A DNA stretch of 50,822 nucleotides from Chloroflexota bacterium (GTDB taxonomy: Bacteria > Chloroflexota > Anaerolineae > Anaerolineales > Anaerolineaceae), in NCBI GenBank assembly GCA_012799995.1, contig JAAZKE010000082.1, positions 1 to 50,822 on the forward strand, in the 5' to 3' direction. This document shows, piece after piece, positions 17,480 through 27,038 of this stretch; positions within the stretch are counted from its first letter, which is position 1, and every line of letters starts with the position of its first letter. The notes beneath the pieces are model-generated. The model ran no database searches and had not been told where the DNA came from. It was given only the letters and a program-made list of their open reading frames with translations. The position numbers were made by a program, and so were the translations under genes.

Positions 17480-18676
17480 ATGAAAAAAAGCCACATTCCA
17501 CTGATTCTACTGACAGCAGCGATTGCGATAGCGCTCGTGGTTGGTGCAGTTCTGATTTCTCGGCTGCACGTGCCCGCCAAAGGAACGGACAGCGGGTCAG
17601 CATCCGCTGAAATCCTCGATGCACTGGTCGCAACCGAGATGATCCTCACCGAAACTGCGCTGCGGACCTCAGAATCCGCTCAGCTGCCCGAGATGACGCC
17701 GACAGCTCTTCCCGCCACTGCAACCATCGATCCGTATACTTATTTCCGCAGTCAAACCGATCCTGATCGCTTTATGGCATGGGTGCGCGCGCTTTCCGGT
17801 GCTGAGCCCATCCAAGTAAACGACGTAGAGACCAGGATCGAAACCCGCTACAGTTACGCCATGTTCACCGGACAGGCCAACGCGCCCGCAAAAGCCTATC
17901 TGCTGGAACAGATACGACAGTGGATTCCGGAAAACCAACTGGCTGTCGAAGAATATCCCTATACCGATGCCACCAGCAGCTACACCTGGAAGAATATTGT
18001 GGTTACCTTCCCGGGAACGGTACATCCCGAAGAGCAGGTGCTGTTTACCGCCCATTTTGACAGCATCGTTGTCTTCGAAGGTGATCCCTTAACCTATGCC
18101 CCTGGCGCGAACGACAATGGCACGGGGCTGGCGACGATTCTGGAAGCCATACGCATTTTCAAAGATATGCAATTTGAAAAAACCGTCAAAATCGTGCTCT
18201 TCAGCGGCGAGGAGAACTTTCAGGAAGGCAGCAAAGCCTACGTCGCTGCTCACGCTGGCGATAACATCATCGCGGTGGTGAATATGGATATGTACGGGAC
18301 AGACAAGGACAACGACCGCTGTTTTGAGTTGTATGTTGGGCCGCTCCCGGGGTCCAGGCAGCTTTCTGAACTGTTCATGCAGACTGTGGCTGAGTTCAGC
18401 CTTAATCTGAAGGCTGATCAGCTGGTCGATAACGCCTATGCAAAAGCGGATCATAAACCATTTTGGGATGCCGGCATTCCGGCAGTGACAGCGATGGAGA
18501 ATTTCCTTACCGATTACACCCCTGGCGGCTGTGAAACCGGGATGGATCGCACCGATTGCTGGCACCTCCCCTGCGATACACACGAGAAAATCAACGTTCC
18601 CTATGCCTTTGACATTGGACTGGCAGGAACATACACGGTGATGAAACTCGCCATTGTTCAACCCATAAAGCAATGA
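17480..18676 (+). CDS. M28-family zinc peptidase, membrane-anchored or secreted
   Basis: This 398-residue protein has an N-terminal hydrophobic segment (about 7-27) acting as signal anchor or signal peptide and a Ser/Thr/Ala-rich linker to about residue 80. An M28 di-zinc aminopeptidase domain follows. Expected ligands and catalytic residues are visible: His192 (AHFDS), Asp212 (GANDNGTG), Glu244-Glu245 (FSGEENF), Asp270 (NMDMYG) and His325 (ADHKPFWDAG). The C-terminal DTHEKIN also fits the family. It probably trims extracellular peptides; the substrate is unknown. The stop overlaps the next start as ATGA (18673-18676), implying translational coupling with the YfhO-like protein. Confidence 0.9.
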   Translation: MKKSHIPLILLTAAIAIALVVGAVLISRLHVPAKGTDSGSASAEILDALVATEMILTETALRTSESAQLPEMTPTALPATATIDPYTYFRSQTDPDRFMAWVRALSGAEPIQVNDVETRIETRYSYAMFTGQANAPAKAYLLEQIRQWIPENQLAVEEYPYTDATSSYTWKNIVVTFPGTVHPEEQVLFTAHFDSIVVFEGDPLTYAPGANDNGTGLATILEAIRIFKDMQFEKTVKIVLFSGEENFQEGSKAYVAAHAGDNIIAVVNMDMYGTDKDNDRCFELYVGPLPGSRQLSELFMQTVAEFSLNLKADQLVDNAYAKADHKPFWDAGIPAVTAMENFLTDYTPGGCETGMDRTDCWHLPCDTHEKINVPYAFDIGLAGTYTVMKLAIVQPIKQ

Positions 18677-21288
18677 ATTCACAAGGAGAACTACCCACCC
18701 CCGGTCATAAGCGGGTTCCACTTCCGCTGATCACCTTCTTTTTGTCAGGGTTGCTGTTTCTGCTGTTGCTGGCGTCTAACGGAATCTTCCCCTTTGGAAA
18801 ATTGTCGCTGCTGATCAGCGACATGAACTCGCAATACATCGACTTCATGATGGAATATCGCCGCGTTCTCGCAGGTCAGGGCAGCTTGTTTTACAGCTGG
18901 CATGCCGGAATGGGAATGAATTTCCTCGCCATCATCGCCTACTATCTCGCAAGTCCTTTCAATTTCCTGCTGCTGCTCTTCCCTGAACGGAATATTATTG
19001 ATGCGGTCACGCTGATTACCGGGTTGAAGCTGACCTGTGCGGCGGCTGCCATGAGCTGGTATCTGAACAGCATCTCCAAAACCAATGCTAAACAGCGCAT
19101 TCTTGCGCTGTTGTTAATCGGATTCGGACTGCTGTACGGTTTCTCAGGATATACGGTCGCGTATTCTTTCAATATTATGTGGCTGGATGGCGTTATCCTG
19201 CTGCCGCTGTTGTGCGGTGTGATAGAGCAGCTCAACCGGCGAAATCGCTGGGTCTGGCTGACTTTGTTGTTCACAATTCTGCTTCTGTCTCAGTTTTATA
19301 TCGCCTATATGGTGATCCTGTTCTGCGGTCTTTACGCTTTCATTCAGCTCGCCATTGAATCACAACCAGATCCAAAAGAAAAGCTGGGATTTCTGCTGAA
19401 AGTAGGCGGTTCGCTGGCGTTGGCGGCTGGCATGAGCCTGTTTCTGCTGCTGCCCACTTTTTTTGTACTCAAAAACAATATGGGACTGATTGGGCAGGCT
19501 TTCCCTGACTGGGGAACGAATTTTTCGCTTCCGCAGCTGTTGATTAAGGGATTTCCAGGTACATTTGACGGGGTAAAAGGCAACTTGCCGCATGTGTTTA
19601 CCGGTTTGATCACTTTTTTCGGAGTATCCGCTTATTTTTTCAGCGGGGCTTTTTCTAAAAAAGAACGAATTCTATACGCTTTGCTGCTCGTAATCCTGAT
19701 TGCAAGTTTCTGGCTTAAGCCGCTTGCCTTTATCTGGCACGCGTTGGATCATCCCAGCTGGTTCCCCTACCGCAACGCTTTCCTGCTGACCTTTCTGTCA
19801 ATCAGCCTCGCTTACAGAGGAATCGCTGTCGGCGGACAACCGCGAAAGCTGACACTGATTCTGCAGGCAGTCCTGCTGGCAACCATTCTCGCATTCTACC
19901 GGGATCGTTTCACCGAGGCAACCCGTTATCTGGCATTCTTTTCCGGGCTGTTGATCGTCTTGTATCCGGTTTTGGTGTGGCGCTACCATTCGCGTCCCTC
20001 TCAAGCATCCTTGCTGTTGGTGATCTTGATGCTGATTGAATGCTCCCTGAATGCCAATGGCATTCTCTCTCATTACACCCTGAATTATCTGCCGCGTCAG
20101 ACTTACCTTGACTTTTATGACCGCAATCGCGAAGCGCTCTTCCCGTTACTGCCGACTGATGGAGAATTCTACCGGCTGGAAAAATCCGAGATACGCACCT
20201 ACAACGATCCGATGTCAATCGGCTATCCCGGCATTGGTCACTTCAGCTCCAACGCTTCCACGGCTCAGAGCCGTTTTCTCAAGAAAATGGGGTTTGACTG
20301 CTACGCTACCTGGTGCATGTATCGCGGCGGCACCGTTTTCAGCGACGCATTGCTGGGGATCCGCTATCTGTTCACAGGAGATCAGACTGGCAACCGCTTT
20401 TACCGCTCCGCAGGAGCTGGCGTGCAACAAAATCCATACGCGCTGCCTCCGCTGCTGTTTCTGGACGATGGTTTTGAATCGCTGCCCTCCCTGGAACCCG
20501 ATCAGCCAATTGAGCATCAGGAACAGATAATGCAGGCGCTGCTGAAGGCAGGGAAGCCCTATACCAAAAGCAGTCGCCTGTTTCCTTCAAAGATCAACAA
20601 CCTGACCCTTTTCCACTCAAACGAAGACGGCGACGTCTATGCGAAAGTGAATTCCGGTGATAATGCGAGTCTGGTTTACACGGTGCAGGTTGATCCCACC
20701 GATCCATCGTACTTATTCCTGCCCAATATCAGCCTGAACTACGACGTATGGCTGGATGGGGAGCAGATTTTTTCGAAATCCGGCAACTACACGCCTTTCC
20801 TCGTCGATCTCACATCATTTGAAGCCGGCAGCGACCTGGAACTGCGGATAGAGCTGGCGGATCAGACAGAAATCAGCGATGATGTCACGCTTTACAGCTT
20901 TGACTACCAGCAAATCAGCGAGATGGTGAAGGTGCTCTCACGGAATTTCCCGGTTGTCAGTTTTGACGGCAGGACTGGTTTCACCGCGCAATTCCAGCCA
21001 GCCGATCATGATCGGGCAATGCTGACTTCCATCCCGTTCGACGCCGGCTGGATGGTTCAAATTGACGGAGAAAAAGCGGAAATCAAGAAAGCGCTGGATG
21101 GCTTGATCGGGATCGTTGTTCCTGCCCATACGCAGAGAATGGAGATCGCATTTCTGCCGTACGGTTTCCAAACCGGCGCAACCCTGTCCGCGGTAAGCTT
21201 GTTTATTTTCGCTATCTTAATTGGAATTTCGTCGCGAAATAAAATCAAAAAGCCGCTGACAGCACCTCATCAGACTGATCCAATGTAG
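18673..21288 (+). CDS. YfhO-family polytopic membrane protein
   Basis: This 871-residue protein has many hydrophobic helices in roughly residues 15-430 and again at the extreme C-terminus, with a large extracytoplasmic region between. The motif LISDMNSQYIDF (about 48-59) after the first helix and YSWHAGMGMNF are typical of YfhO proteins, which are GT-C-like and act in polymer glycosylation in Gram-positive bacteria. The Asp in DMNSQ is the likely catalytic or metal-associated acid of the first loop. The substrate cannot be inferred. It is coupled to the M28 peptidase upstream and its last 44 bp overlap the convergent mgtC-like gene. Confidence 0.85.
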   Translation: MNSQGELPTPGHKRVPLPLITFFLSGLLFLLLLASNGIFPFGKLSLLISDMNSQYIDFMMEYRRVLAGQGSLFYSWHAGMGMNFLAIIAYYLASPFNFLLLLFPERNIIDAVTLITGLKLTCAAAAMSWYLNSISKTNAKQRILALLLIGFGLLYGFSGYTVAYSFNIMWLDGVILLPLLCGVIEQLNRRNRWVWLTLLFTILLLSQFYIAYMVILFCGLYAFIQLAIESQPDPKEKLGFLLKVGGSLALAAGMSLFLLLPTFFVLKNNMGLIGQAFPDWGTNFSLPQLLIKGFPGTFDGVKGNLPHVFTGLITFFGVSAYFFSGAFSKKERILYALLLVILIASFWLKPLAFIWHALDHPSWFPYRNAFLLTFLSISLAYRGIAVGGQPRKLTLILQAVLLATILAFYRDRFTEATRYLAFFSGLLIVLYPVLVWRYHSRPSQASLLLVILMLIECSLNANGILSHYTLNYLPRQTYLDFYDRNREALFPLLPTDGEFYRLEKSEIRTYNDPMSIGYPGIGHFSSNASTAQSRFLKKMGFDCYATWCMYRGGTVFSDALLGIRYLFTGDQTGNRFYRSAGAGVQQNPYALPPLLFLDDGFESLPSLEPDQPIEHQEQIMQALLKAGKPYTKSSRLFPSKINNLTLFHSNEDGDVYAKVNSGDNASLVYTVQVDPTDPSYLFLPNISLNYDVWLDGEQIFSKSGNYTPFLVDLTSFEAGSDLELRIELADQTEISDDVTLYSFDYQQISEMVKVLSRNFPVVSFDGRTGFTAQFQPADHDRAMLTSIPFDAGWMVQIDGEKAEIKKALDGLIGIVVPAHTQRMEIAFLPYGFQTGATLSAVSLFIFAILIGISSRNKIKKPLTAPHQTDPM

Positions 21289-21934
21289 CTAAAAGATCAA
21301 TCGGTTCCAGATCGAACGGAATCTTAACCAATAATTCAACCGTTCGGCTGGATTCACGGGCCTTCAGCAGTTCAAAATTTACGATTTCGACTTTATTTGA
21401 TTCGAGAATTGTCAGCGTACGCATCAGCGCACCAGGGTTGTTTTTTATTGTAATCACCAGATATTCTGTCTCAGGAATATTCAGAATGTGACCGTAGTGA
21501 TAGATCAGCAGCTGAGCAACAATCACCAACACAGCGGAAAAAATGCCTATTGAATACATCCCTGCACCGATTGCCAAACCAACACCGGATGTGGTCCAAA
21601 TACCCGCCGCAGTTGTCAGCCCCTGAACACCATGTTTGCGCACAAAGATGATTCCTGCTCCCAGGAAACCAACCCCCGAGACCACCTGGGATGCAATTCT
21701 GGTCGCATCAGCCCGGTAAAAAGGATTATTGAGCAGGTCATCAAATCCGTACTTGGAAACCACCATAAACAACGTGGAACCCAGACAGACGATCAGATGC
21801 GTTTTAACTCCGGCTTCCTTCAGCCGGATCTCACGTTCTATTCCAATTAATGCGCCAATCAACCCGCTGAGGAAAATCCTCAGCATTAATGAGAATGTCA
21901 TGTGGTCAGAAAGAAATTGAGTGATTGCTGCCAT
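21245..21934 (-). CDS. MgtC/SapB-family membrane protein with C-terminal ACT-like domain
   Basis: This 229-residue protein has four or five predicted helices. The MgtC core is clear: GLIGALIGIEREIR, KTHLIVCLGSTLFM, GVGFLGAGIIF and GLTTAAGIWTTSGVGLAIG. From about residue 150 a soluble domain (LVITIKNNPGALMRTLTILE) resembles the ACT-like domain found in MgtC itself. MgtC proteins are linked to magnesium limitation and modulation of the F-ATPase in pathogens; the role in an environmental bacterium is unknown. No magnesium-sensing leader was recognised upstream. It ends inside the tail of the convergent YfhO-like gene. Confidence 0.88.
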   Translation of the reverse strand: MAAITQFLSDHMTFSLMLRIFLSGLIGALIGIEREIRLKEAGVKTHLIVCLGSTLFMVVSKYGFDDLLNNPFYRADATRIASQVVSGVGFLGAGIIFVRKHGVQGLTTAAGIWTTSGVGLAIGAGMYSIGIFSAVLVIVAQLLIYHYGHILNIPETEYLVITIKNNPGALMRTLTILESNKVEIVNFELLKARESSRTVELLVKIPFDLEPIDLLATLDQSDEVLSAAF

Positions 21935-22050
21935 ATTCTGTTCCTTATATCTATCTTAATAATACTATGTTCAAAGCAAAAAGAAAACAGGGAAAATTGA
22001 TTGTATCTCAATAAGGAATCGTGATTTGCAGGAATTTTCTTAATAAGACT

Positions 22051-22084
22051 TAAAGAAAAAGCAACCCCGGAAATCCGGGGCTGC
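22051..22084 (-). terminator. Rho-independent terminator after the sortase gene
   Basis: On the minus strand a GC-rich stem (GCAGCCCCGG at 22084-22075 pairing with CCGGGGTTGC, with an ATTT loop) is followed by TTTTTCTTTA. It lies 26 bp beyond the sortase stop codon and before the mgtC-like gene. It separates the two transcription units. Confidence 0.88.
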
Positions 22085-22109
22085 TGTCCAATGTATCTTG
22101 TTGTCAGTT

Positions 22110-24659
22110 TCAGGGCAGATAAGGTTCGGAATTGACCAGCGTTGCCTGAACGATGTAGCGTTTCTGATATTTATCCGTGATGAAATTGTAGTCATCGCAA
22201 GTTACCAGCGTCAGGGAGCGGTCGCCATTCGGCTGGAACATCTGATAGACGTCGGTCGGTTGCGTCCAATAGGAGTTGGTGACCGAATAGGTGTACTTCA
22301 TGCCATCGTTGCCAAAGACGATGATCTCATCCTCTAGCCTCAGGTTCACCAGGTTAACGAACACACCCTGTGAATAGTAGTGGCCTGTCAGCACCGAGTT
22401 GCCGGCATACGGCAGATAAGCGCCGCCTTCCAGCTCACCAATGTACCCGCCCAGCATTTTCAGGTTCCAACCGCTTTCAAGGGTGCCATCCCTGTAATTG
22501 AGATGAACGATCGGCACACCGCCATCCATTCCCAGACCAATTGCCGGGATCTGCAGTGAGTTCCCGGTAAAGATAAAGGAACCGTCTCCCTGTGCCAACG
22601 GCGCCGGAGACCGTAGCGAATAGCCGGTTTCCGGGATGGCTTCCATCGGGCATTCAACATACTGAACGTCGATGAACAGGTTCATGTTGTCCTTGTTGGT
22701 GGTGCGCTGGTACGCCATAATGTATTCAAACTGATTCGGTCCATCTTTCATCGGCGGACGCTTAGAAATATAGATTCGTCCACCCTTTACAATCGCGCGC
22801 GTCATCGGCGGCAGCTCAATCCGGTCAGGTTTGCACACCGCACCGGACGCGCTGTATCCATCCGCCAGCACCTGCCAGTCGCAATACAGCTCGCTGATAT
22901 TGCCGGCCATCGGGACGGTGGAAATCGACGGGTTGAAGTTGAATACCAGCCGCTGGTTAGAGTAATTGGAGAGAAAGCCGTAGTGTTCGTCAATAGCTTC
23001 AAATTCGAGCGACTGTGGATTGTGATTTTCCTTGCAGCCAGCCCATTTCGTCTTATAGAATCCATCCTTACCAGAGCTCAGACAGGTGGCATCGCCGCCC
23101 TTCTGCGGGATGGTAACAAATAGTTCCAGCCCGTATTTGGCCGGATCATTCGGAAACCCATCAGCAGGGTTTGTATTTTTATAAAAGCCGCGGATACGGT
23201 AGGTTCCGGCTGTCCTGGCGGCAAAATCAAGGCTCCTGAGTCTCGTATTTGCAACATTCCCAAAAAATTTCATGCGGATTTTGGAAACAACATCCCCCCA
23301 GATACCGACATAACCATATAAACGGTTATCAGTTTCCGGGTCTTTCACATGCACAAGGGTAACGTAAGCGTCGGAGCCAACGACATGCGTACAGGTGGCA
23401 TCAGCACATTTCTGAACGTGGAAATAGACATCACGCCAACTGGCCGTACTGAAGGTTGCGCTTCCTTGGAATGAGCTATTAAAGTAGGTCGGTATAGGTG
23501 TATCTGCAGGAAGAGGAAGCTTGAAAATCTGTCTTGATGTCAGACATGGATCAATAGGTGTAGTTGTAATGTATTTTGCAGGATCATTACACATTATTGC
23601 GGATTGCATTGGTATACTGCGCTGGAAATGGAAAGTGGAGTTCTGAATGCCAAGAGTTGGGTCGACGTTTTTATAATAAATATCGAACACAAACGGTACC
23701 GACAACGGCATTAGTTCCGGGGCAACCTGACGCTCTATTTTAATAGACCCCTCTACCAGCTTTATTGGAGTTTTCGTATCTTTCCATGCTTTTTTTCTAT
23801 TGTCATTCCATACAAAATCCGAAGGTGCAGGCTCAGTGCCCCTGGTGTAGACATAAACCAGCTCCAGGTGGTCATCGGGGTCAGAATCCGCATCATCTCC
23901 ACCGTCGAATTTCAGGTGGAGAGTATAGTCAAAGGCATCGATTTTTGGGAAGGGAACAATCGCCCAACGTTCCGCATCTATCGTTTCGTTTAAGGGGAAA
24001 CTTACAATCGTAAACGGGTTGGTTGTGCTCTCATAGAAGCTGAAGGTTTGGATTTTCTCTGCAGTTTCACAGGTATTAAAGATAAAATTGAGAGGATTCT
24101 TGGGGGTAAATGGTGCCGGCGCCTGGTTCCAGGCACAGGCGCTCGACATAAAATTGATCGGCGCAATACCAGAGAAGATTTCGTTAGTTGTATTCAGGTT
24201 TTCTACAGAAATTTTATAATCGCCGGTAACTAATTTATCCCCATCAAATTTTGGGATAAAGCGAACGCTGATACGACCTATCGTCCCGCCAGCCGGGAAA
24301 CTGTTACAACTGAAGGAATTGTCGTCCGGAGCAGTTGTCAGTTGTTGACATTGATAGGCTGTTCCGCCGGTAGCAGTGGCATAAAGAACCACTTCTGTCA
24401 CATTATCAGTACCGGCAGTATGATAGTCAGCTCCGCCTGGATCGAGTATATTCACCTGGATCCGATCCCGCCAGATTTCGGTTTGTTCCGGTGGGATTGA
24501 TACAGTAGCAGTGAACTGGATTCCATCATTCTTTAAATCTTTGCAGTCGCTTGTAGTTGAGAAGGTCACCGCTTCCGCCGTGGTAAAGAACAGGCCAAAG
24601 ATCGCGAATACCACGATCAAGCTGACCACATGCAAGAAAAGGATTTTATTTGATTTCAT
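22110..24659 (-). CDS. Large secreted or anchored protein with C-terminal sortase domain
   Basis: This 849-residue protein has a signal peptide or anchor (about 1-30, ending TTAEA). About 640 residues of extracellular, mostly beta-predicted sequence follow, in which DIYYKNVDPTLG and GFYKNTNPADG may mark a repeated module. A C-terminal sortase domain (about 690-849) has His760 in SVLTGHYYSQG, Cys821 in LTLVTCDDY and Arg834 in KRYIVQA, the complete catalytic triad. A sorting-signal-like IPETG (675-679) lies just before the catalytic domain. Sortases join proteins to wall or pilus nucleophiles by transpeptidation. No separate substrate with a C-terminal LPXTG signal is in the window. A good AAGGAG precedes the start, and a terminator follows the gene. 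Confidence 0.85.
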   Translation of the reverse strand: MKSNKILFLHVVSLIVVFAIFGLFFTTAEAVTFSTTSDCKDLKNDGIQFTATVSIPPEQTEIWRDRIQVNILDPGGADYHTAGTDNVTEVVLYATATGGTAYQCQQLTTAPDDNSFSCNSFPAGGTIGRISVRFIPKFDGDKLVTGDYKISVENLNTTNEIFSGIAPINFMSSACAWNQAPAPFTPKNPLNFIFNTCETAEKIQTFSFYESTTNPFTIVSFPLNETIDAERWAIVPFPKIDAFDYTLHLKFDGGDDADSDPDDHLELVYVYTRGTEPAPSDFVWNDNRKKAWKDTKTPIKLVEGSIKIERQVAPELMPLSVPFVFDIYYKNVDPTLGIQNSTFHFQRSIPMQSAIMCNDPAKYITTTPIDPCLTSRQIFKLPLPADTPIPTYFNSSFQGSATFSTASWRDVYFHVQKCADATCTHVVGSDAYVTLVHVKDPETDNRLYGYVGIWGDVVSKIRMKFFGNVANTRLRSLDFAARTAGTYRIRGFYKNTNPADGFPNDPAKYGLELFVTIPQKGGDATCLSSGKDGFYKTKWAGCKENHNPQSLEFEAIDEHYGFLSNYSNQRLVFNFNPSISTVPMAGNISELYCDWQVLADGYSASGAVCKPDRIELPPMTRAIVKGGRIYISKRPPMKDGPNQFEYIMAYQRTTNKDNMNLFIDVQYVECPMEAIPETGYSLRSPAPLAQGDGSFIFTGNSLQIPAIGLGMDGGVPIVHLNYRDGTLESGWNLKMLGGYIGELEGGAYLPYAGNSVLTGHYYSQGVFVNLVNLRLEDEIIVFGNDGMKYTYSVTNSYWTQPTDVYQMFQPNGDRSLTLVTCDDYNFITDKYQKRYIVQATLVNSEPYLP

Positions 24660-24793
24660 GCAATACTCCTTGTGTTTATCCCAATGTAGGGAACCTGTTT
24701 TCTCTTATTAAAAATTGATTATATCGTATCATAATTCGATTCATCGTCCATTAAGATTCGACAGCATTGTTCAGCGGAATACATCTGATAATG

Positions 24794-27037
24794 TTAACGA
24801 TCCCCGTTCAAAATTAGTTCCGCAGACGTTGAACGTAGCAAAGCAAAGTCAACCATCCCAAATGAATCGAAGCGAATCGCCTCCTGTGGGTTCAATTGAT
24901 AGAGGGTTCCATTCTCGCTGACGCGGATTGGGTATGCAGTTCTGGCATCAACGATTCCCGGCTCTCCCTCATCAGTGATATAGATGACCGGCTGATCTTT
25001 AAATCCCTCACCATGCAGGAAGTAAATGACTTCTTCAGTAATCAGGTTCGTTTCATCCGCAGTTGCTGTCACCTTGCCAAGCACTGCCACCCCACCCGTT
25101 TCGCTGCCCTGATAGCTGAACAGATACAACGGGCGGTCGGGCTGATCGTTCAGGCTGGCTGCCAGGTCGTCTCTGCCCCCTGCCTGCAACTCCCCGCTGA
25201 CAAAGTCCCTGCCAGAATGGATGGTATTGAATTCGCCATACAGACGACGCGGAGGTCCCCAACTTGCCTCCCACATATACCACCCCGGATTCATGGAGAT
25301 CACAGTGGCGTTGTCCGGCAGAAAGTCAAACAACCCACTCTCAAGCGCCTGTTCGCCGGTTTGTCTCGGATAATAAAAAACCCGATCCATCCAATGTGTG
25401 ACCAGACGATTATGCTGAGTGGTCACCAGAAAAACAACTGCGATCAAAGCCAGCAGAAAGCCTTGCAGAAAAGCATTTCGCCTTCGGAGAAGGCGGCTGA
25501 CAAGCAATGCCAGCACGATTGCCACACCGAACAGGCTGATATATACCGGCAGGTATCCCAGCCCGGGCACCAGTTGCCCCTGGTAGCGCGTGCTGAGAGC
25601 GATCGTGACGGCCGGCAACAGGAACAGGCACAGACCCAGCGCAAGCGCCGGTCGCAACGCCCTATTCCCGTTCCCATTCCCGCTCTCCGTATACCAGCGC
25701 TGAAAAATCAAGACGGCGCTGAAAACCAACAACCATACCAGCAGGTAATCGGCTGTATCGTTGCCGCGCAGGATCTCGTCTGAGGACTGGCGAAAGAAGC
25801 CATCTGCCAGCGTGATCTGCTCCATCGCCGTCAGTTGATCGGTGAAGGTATAGTAACTGAGCGGCAGCGCTGCCAGCAGCTGAATCCCATAGGTGCGCAA
25901 AATCGCGGACAGTTTCCACTTGAACCGCACCCCCTCATACACTTCTGCCGTGGGCAGATTCAGCCGCAGGATCAAAACTACTCCCAACAATACCAGACAG
26001 ATCAGCAGAAAAGGCAGTATCGCCTTGATCGTTTGTTTCAGTGAGATTCCCTCCGCCCAGCACAGCAACGGAATCAACAATCCAAAAGGAAAGACGACTT
26101 CATAAATCATGCAGCCTACCATGTAAGCGGCAAGGCTGAAAATCAGATTTCGCTTTTGTCCGCCGCGCAGATAACGCGTGAAAAAGTAAGCCATCAACAG
26201 AATCGTGATTAACAGCACCTGCATCAGACCGTAAAATCCACTGACCGGATCCTGGTAGGCACGCAGCTGAATTAACAGCGGGATCAACAGCATCGTGAAT
26301 TGTCCCAGCGAAAGGCTGCCGGTCATGTAGGTGAGTACGACGCGTACCACCAGCTGGCAAGCCAGCACCAGTGCAATGATCAGCGCCTTATAAGCTGCCA
26401 CACTTGGGATATAAAACAGGAAATAATAGTAAGCTGAAAGTACGTTAATCCTGCCCAGCGCCAGATATTTTCCCATAAAACTCAGCAGGTTTTGAATTAA
26501 CGGGATGCCGTCCTGCCGTTCAAACAAATACTGCGTCGAATTTAGCGCGTCATCCCAGTAATACCCGCTCGGCACCAACATCCGCAACGACAACGCCGTG
26601 ATTGCCAACAGCAACAGTTCAATGCCCCAGTTCCCGAAGAATTCTATGAAGGGCGCTGACCAACTGTGATTTTCATCCCTGACCTTCATCGATTTCCGCT
26701 CGAAGATCAGTGCGTAAATTCGCAACCCAAAGCCGTAAACGATAAAAGTCAGGAACAACCAGGAAACTCGTCTCAGAGGCACGAATGCCTGAAAAATCTG
26801 CACACTGGAAGCGGTCATCGCCATCGCAGTTTTCCACCCAAAACCGATCGCCAGCGCCAGCCAGGCGATTCGTTTCTCCCGCGTCATCCCGAGGCGAAGA
26901 TCTGTCAGAAAAGCAACCGCCAGCAGGGAAAGCAACAACGGAATCATTTTGCGGGACGCGAATACGCCTGCGATAAAAAGAACTCCCAGCACAGCCATCA
27001 AGCTATAAAAAAGCACATTCAGAGGGGAACGTTTCAT
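24794..27037 (-). CDS. GT-C-like multi-pass membrane protein, first member of a tandem paralogue pair
   Basis: This 747-residue protein has about a dozen predicted helices in the first 560 residues and a soluble C-terminal part of about 190 residues. The first extracytoplasmic loop carries GYYWDDA (WDD at 161-163), an acidic motif like that of GT-C glycosyltransferases and related mannosyltransferases. The segments YQDPVSGFYGLMQVLL and GGQKRNLIFSLAAYMVG match the next gene (27039-29264) closely, as does the C-terminus (GTLYQLN... RFDSFGMVDF). The function is inferred only: a lipid-linked sugar transferase or polymer-handling protein. It lies 1 bp after its paralogue, so the pair is an operon, and the sortase gene follows after 134 bp. 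Confidence 0.75.
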   Translation of the reverse strand: MKRSPLNVLFYSLMAVLGVLFIAGVFASRKMIPLLLSLLAVAFLTDLRLGMTREKRIAWLALAIGFGWKTAMAMTASSVQIFQAFVPLRRVSWLFLTFIVYGFGLRIYALIFERKSMKVRDENHSWSAPFIEFFGNWGIELLLLAITALSLRMLVPSGYYWDDALNSTQYLFERQDGIPLIQNLLSFMGKYLALGRINVLSAYYYFLFYIPSVAAYKALIIALVLACQLVVRVVLTYMTGSLSLGQFTMLLIPLLIQLRAYQDPVSGFYGLMQVLLITILLMAYFFTRYLRGGQKRNLIFSLAAYMVGCMIYEVVFPFGLLIPLLCWAEGISLKQTIKAILPFLLICLVLLGVVLILRLNLPTAEVYEGVRFKWKLSAILRTYGIQLLAALPLSYYTFTDQLTAMEQITLADGFFRQSSDEILRGNDTADYLLVWLLVFSAVLIFQRWYTESGNGNGNRALRPALALGLCLFLLPAVTIALSTRYQGQLVPGLGYLPVYISLFGVAIVLALLVSRLLRRRNAFLQGFLLALIAVVFLVTTQHNRLVTHWMDRVFYYPRQTGEQALESGLFDFLPDNATVISMNPGWYMWEASWGPPRRLYGEFNTIHSGRDFVSGELQAGGRDDLAASLNDQPDRPLYLFSYQGSETGGVAVLGKVTATADETNLITEEVIYFLHGEGFKDQPVIYITDEGEPGIVDARTAYPIRVSENGTLYQLNPQEAIRFDSFGMVDFALLRSTSAELILNGDR

Positions 27038-27038
27038 A

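Noticed and set aside
17290-17610. Plus-strand open frame of 106 codons before the M28 peptidase
   Set aside because: It overlaps the peptidase gene in another frame, has no protein-family likeness and no good ribosome-binding site. The peptidase frame has a signal segment and full catalytic motifs.
18089-18721. Minus-strand frame of 210 codons across the M28 peptidase
   Set aside because: It is antisense to a gene with intact zinc-ligand motifs and shows no recognisable features of its own.
24896-25783. Long plus-strand frame (295 codons) antisense to a GT-C-like gene
   Set aside because: Its composition (many Gln, His, Arg, Pro) is typical of the shadow of a hydrophobic gene. The minus-strand frame encodes clear membrane helices and a paralogue.
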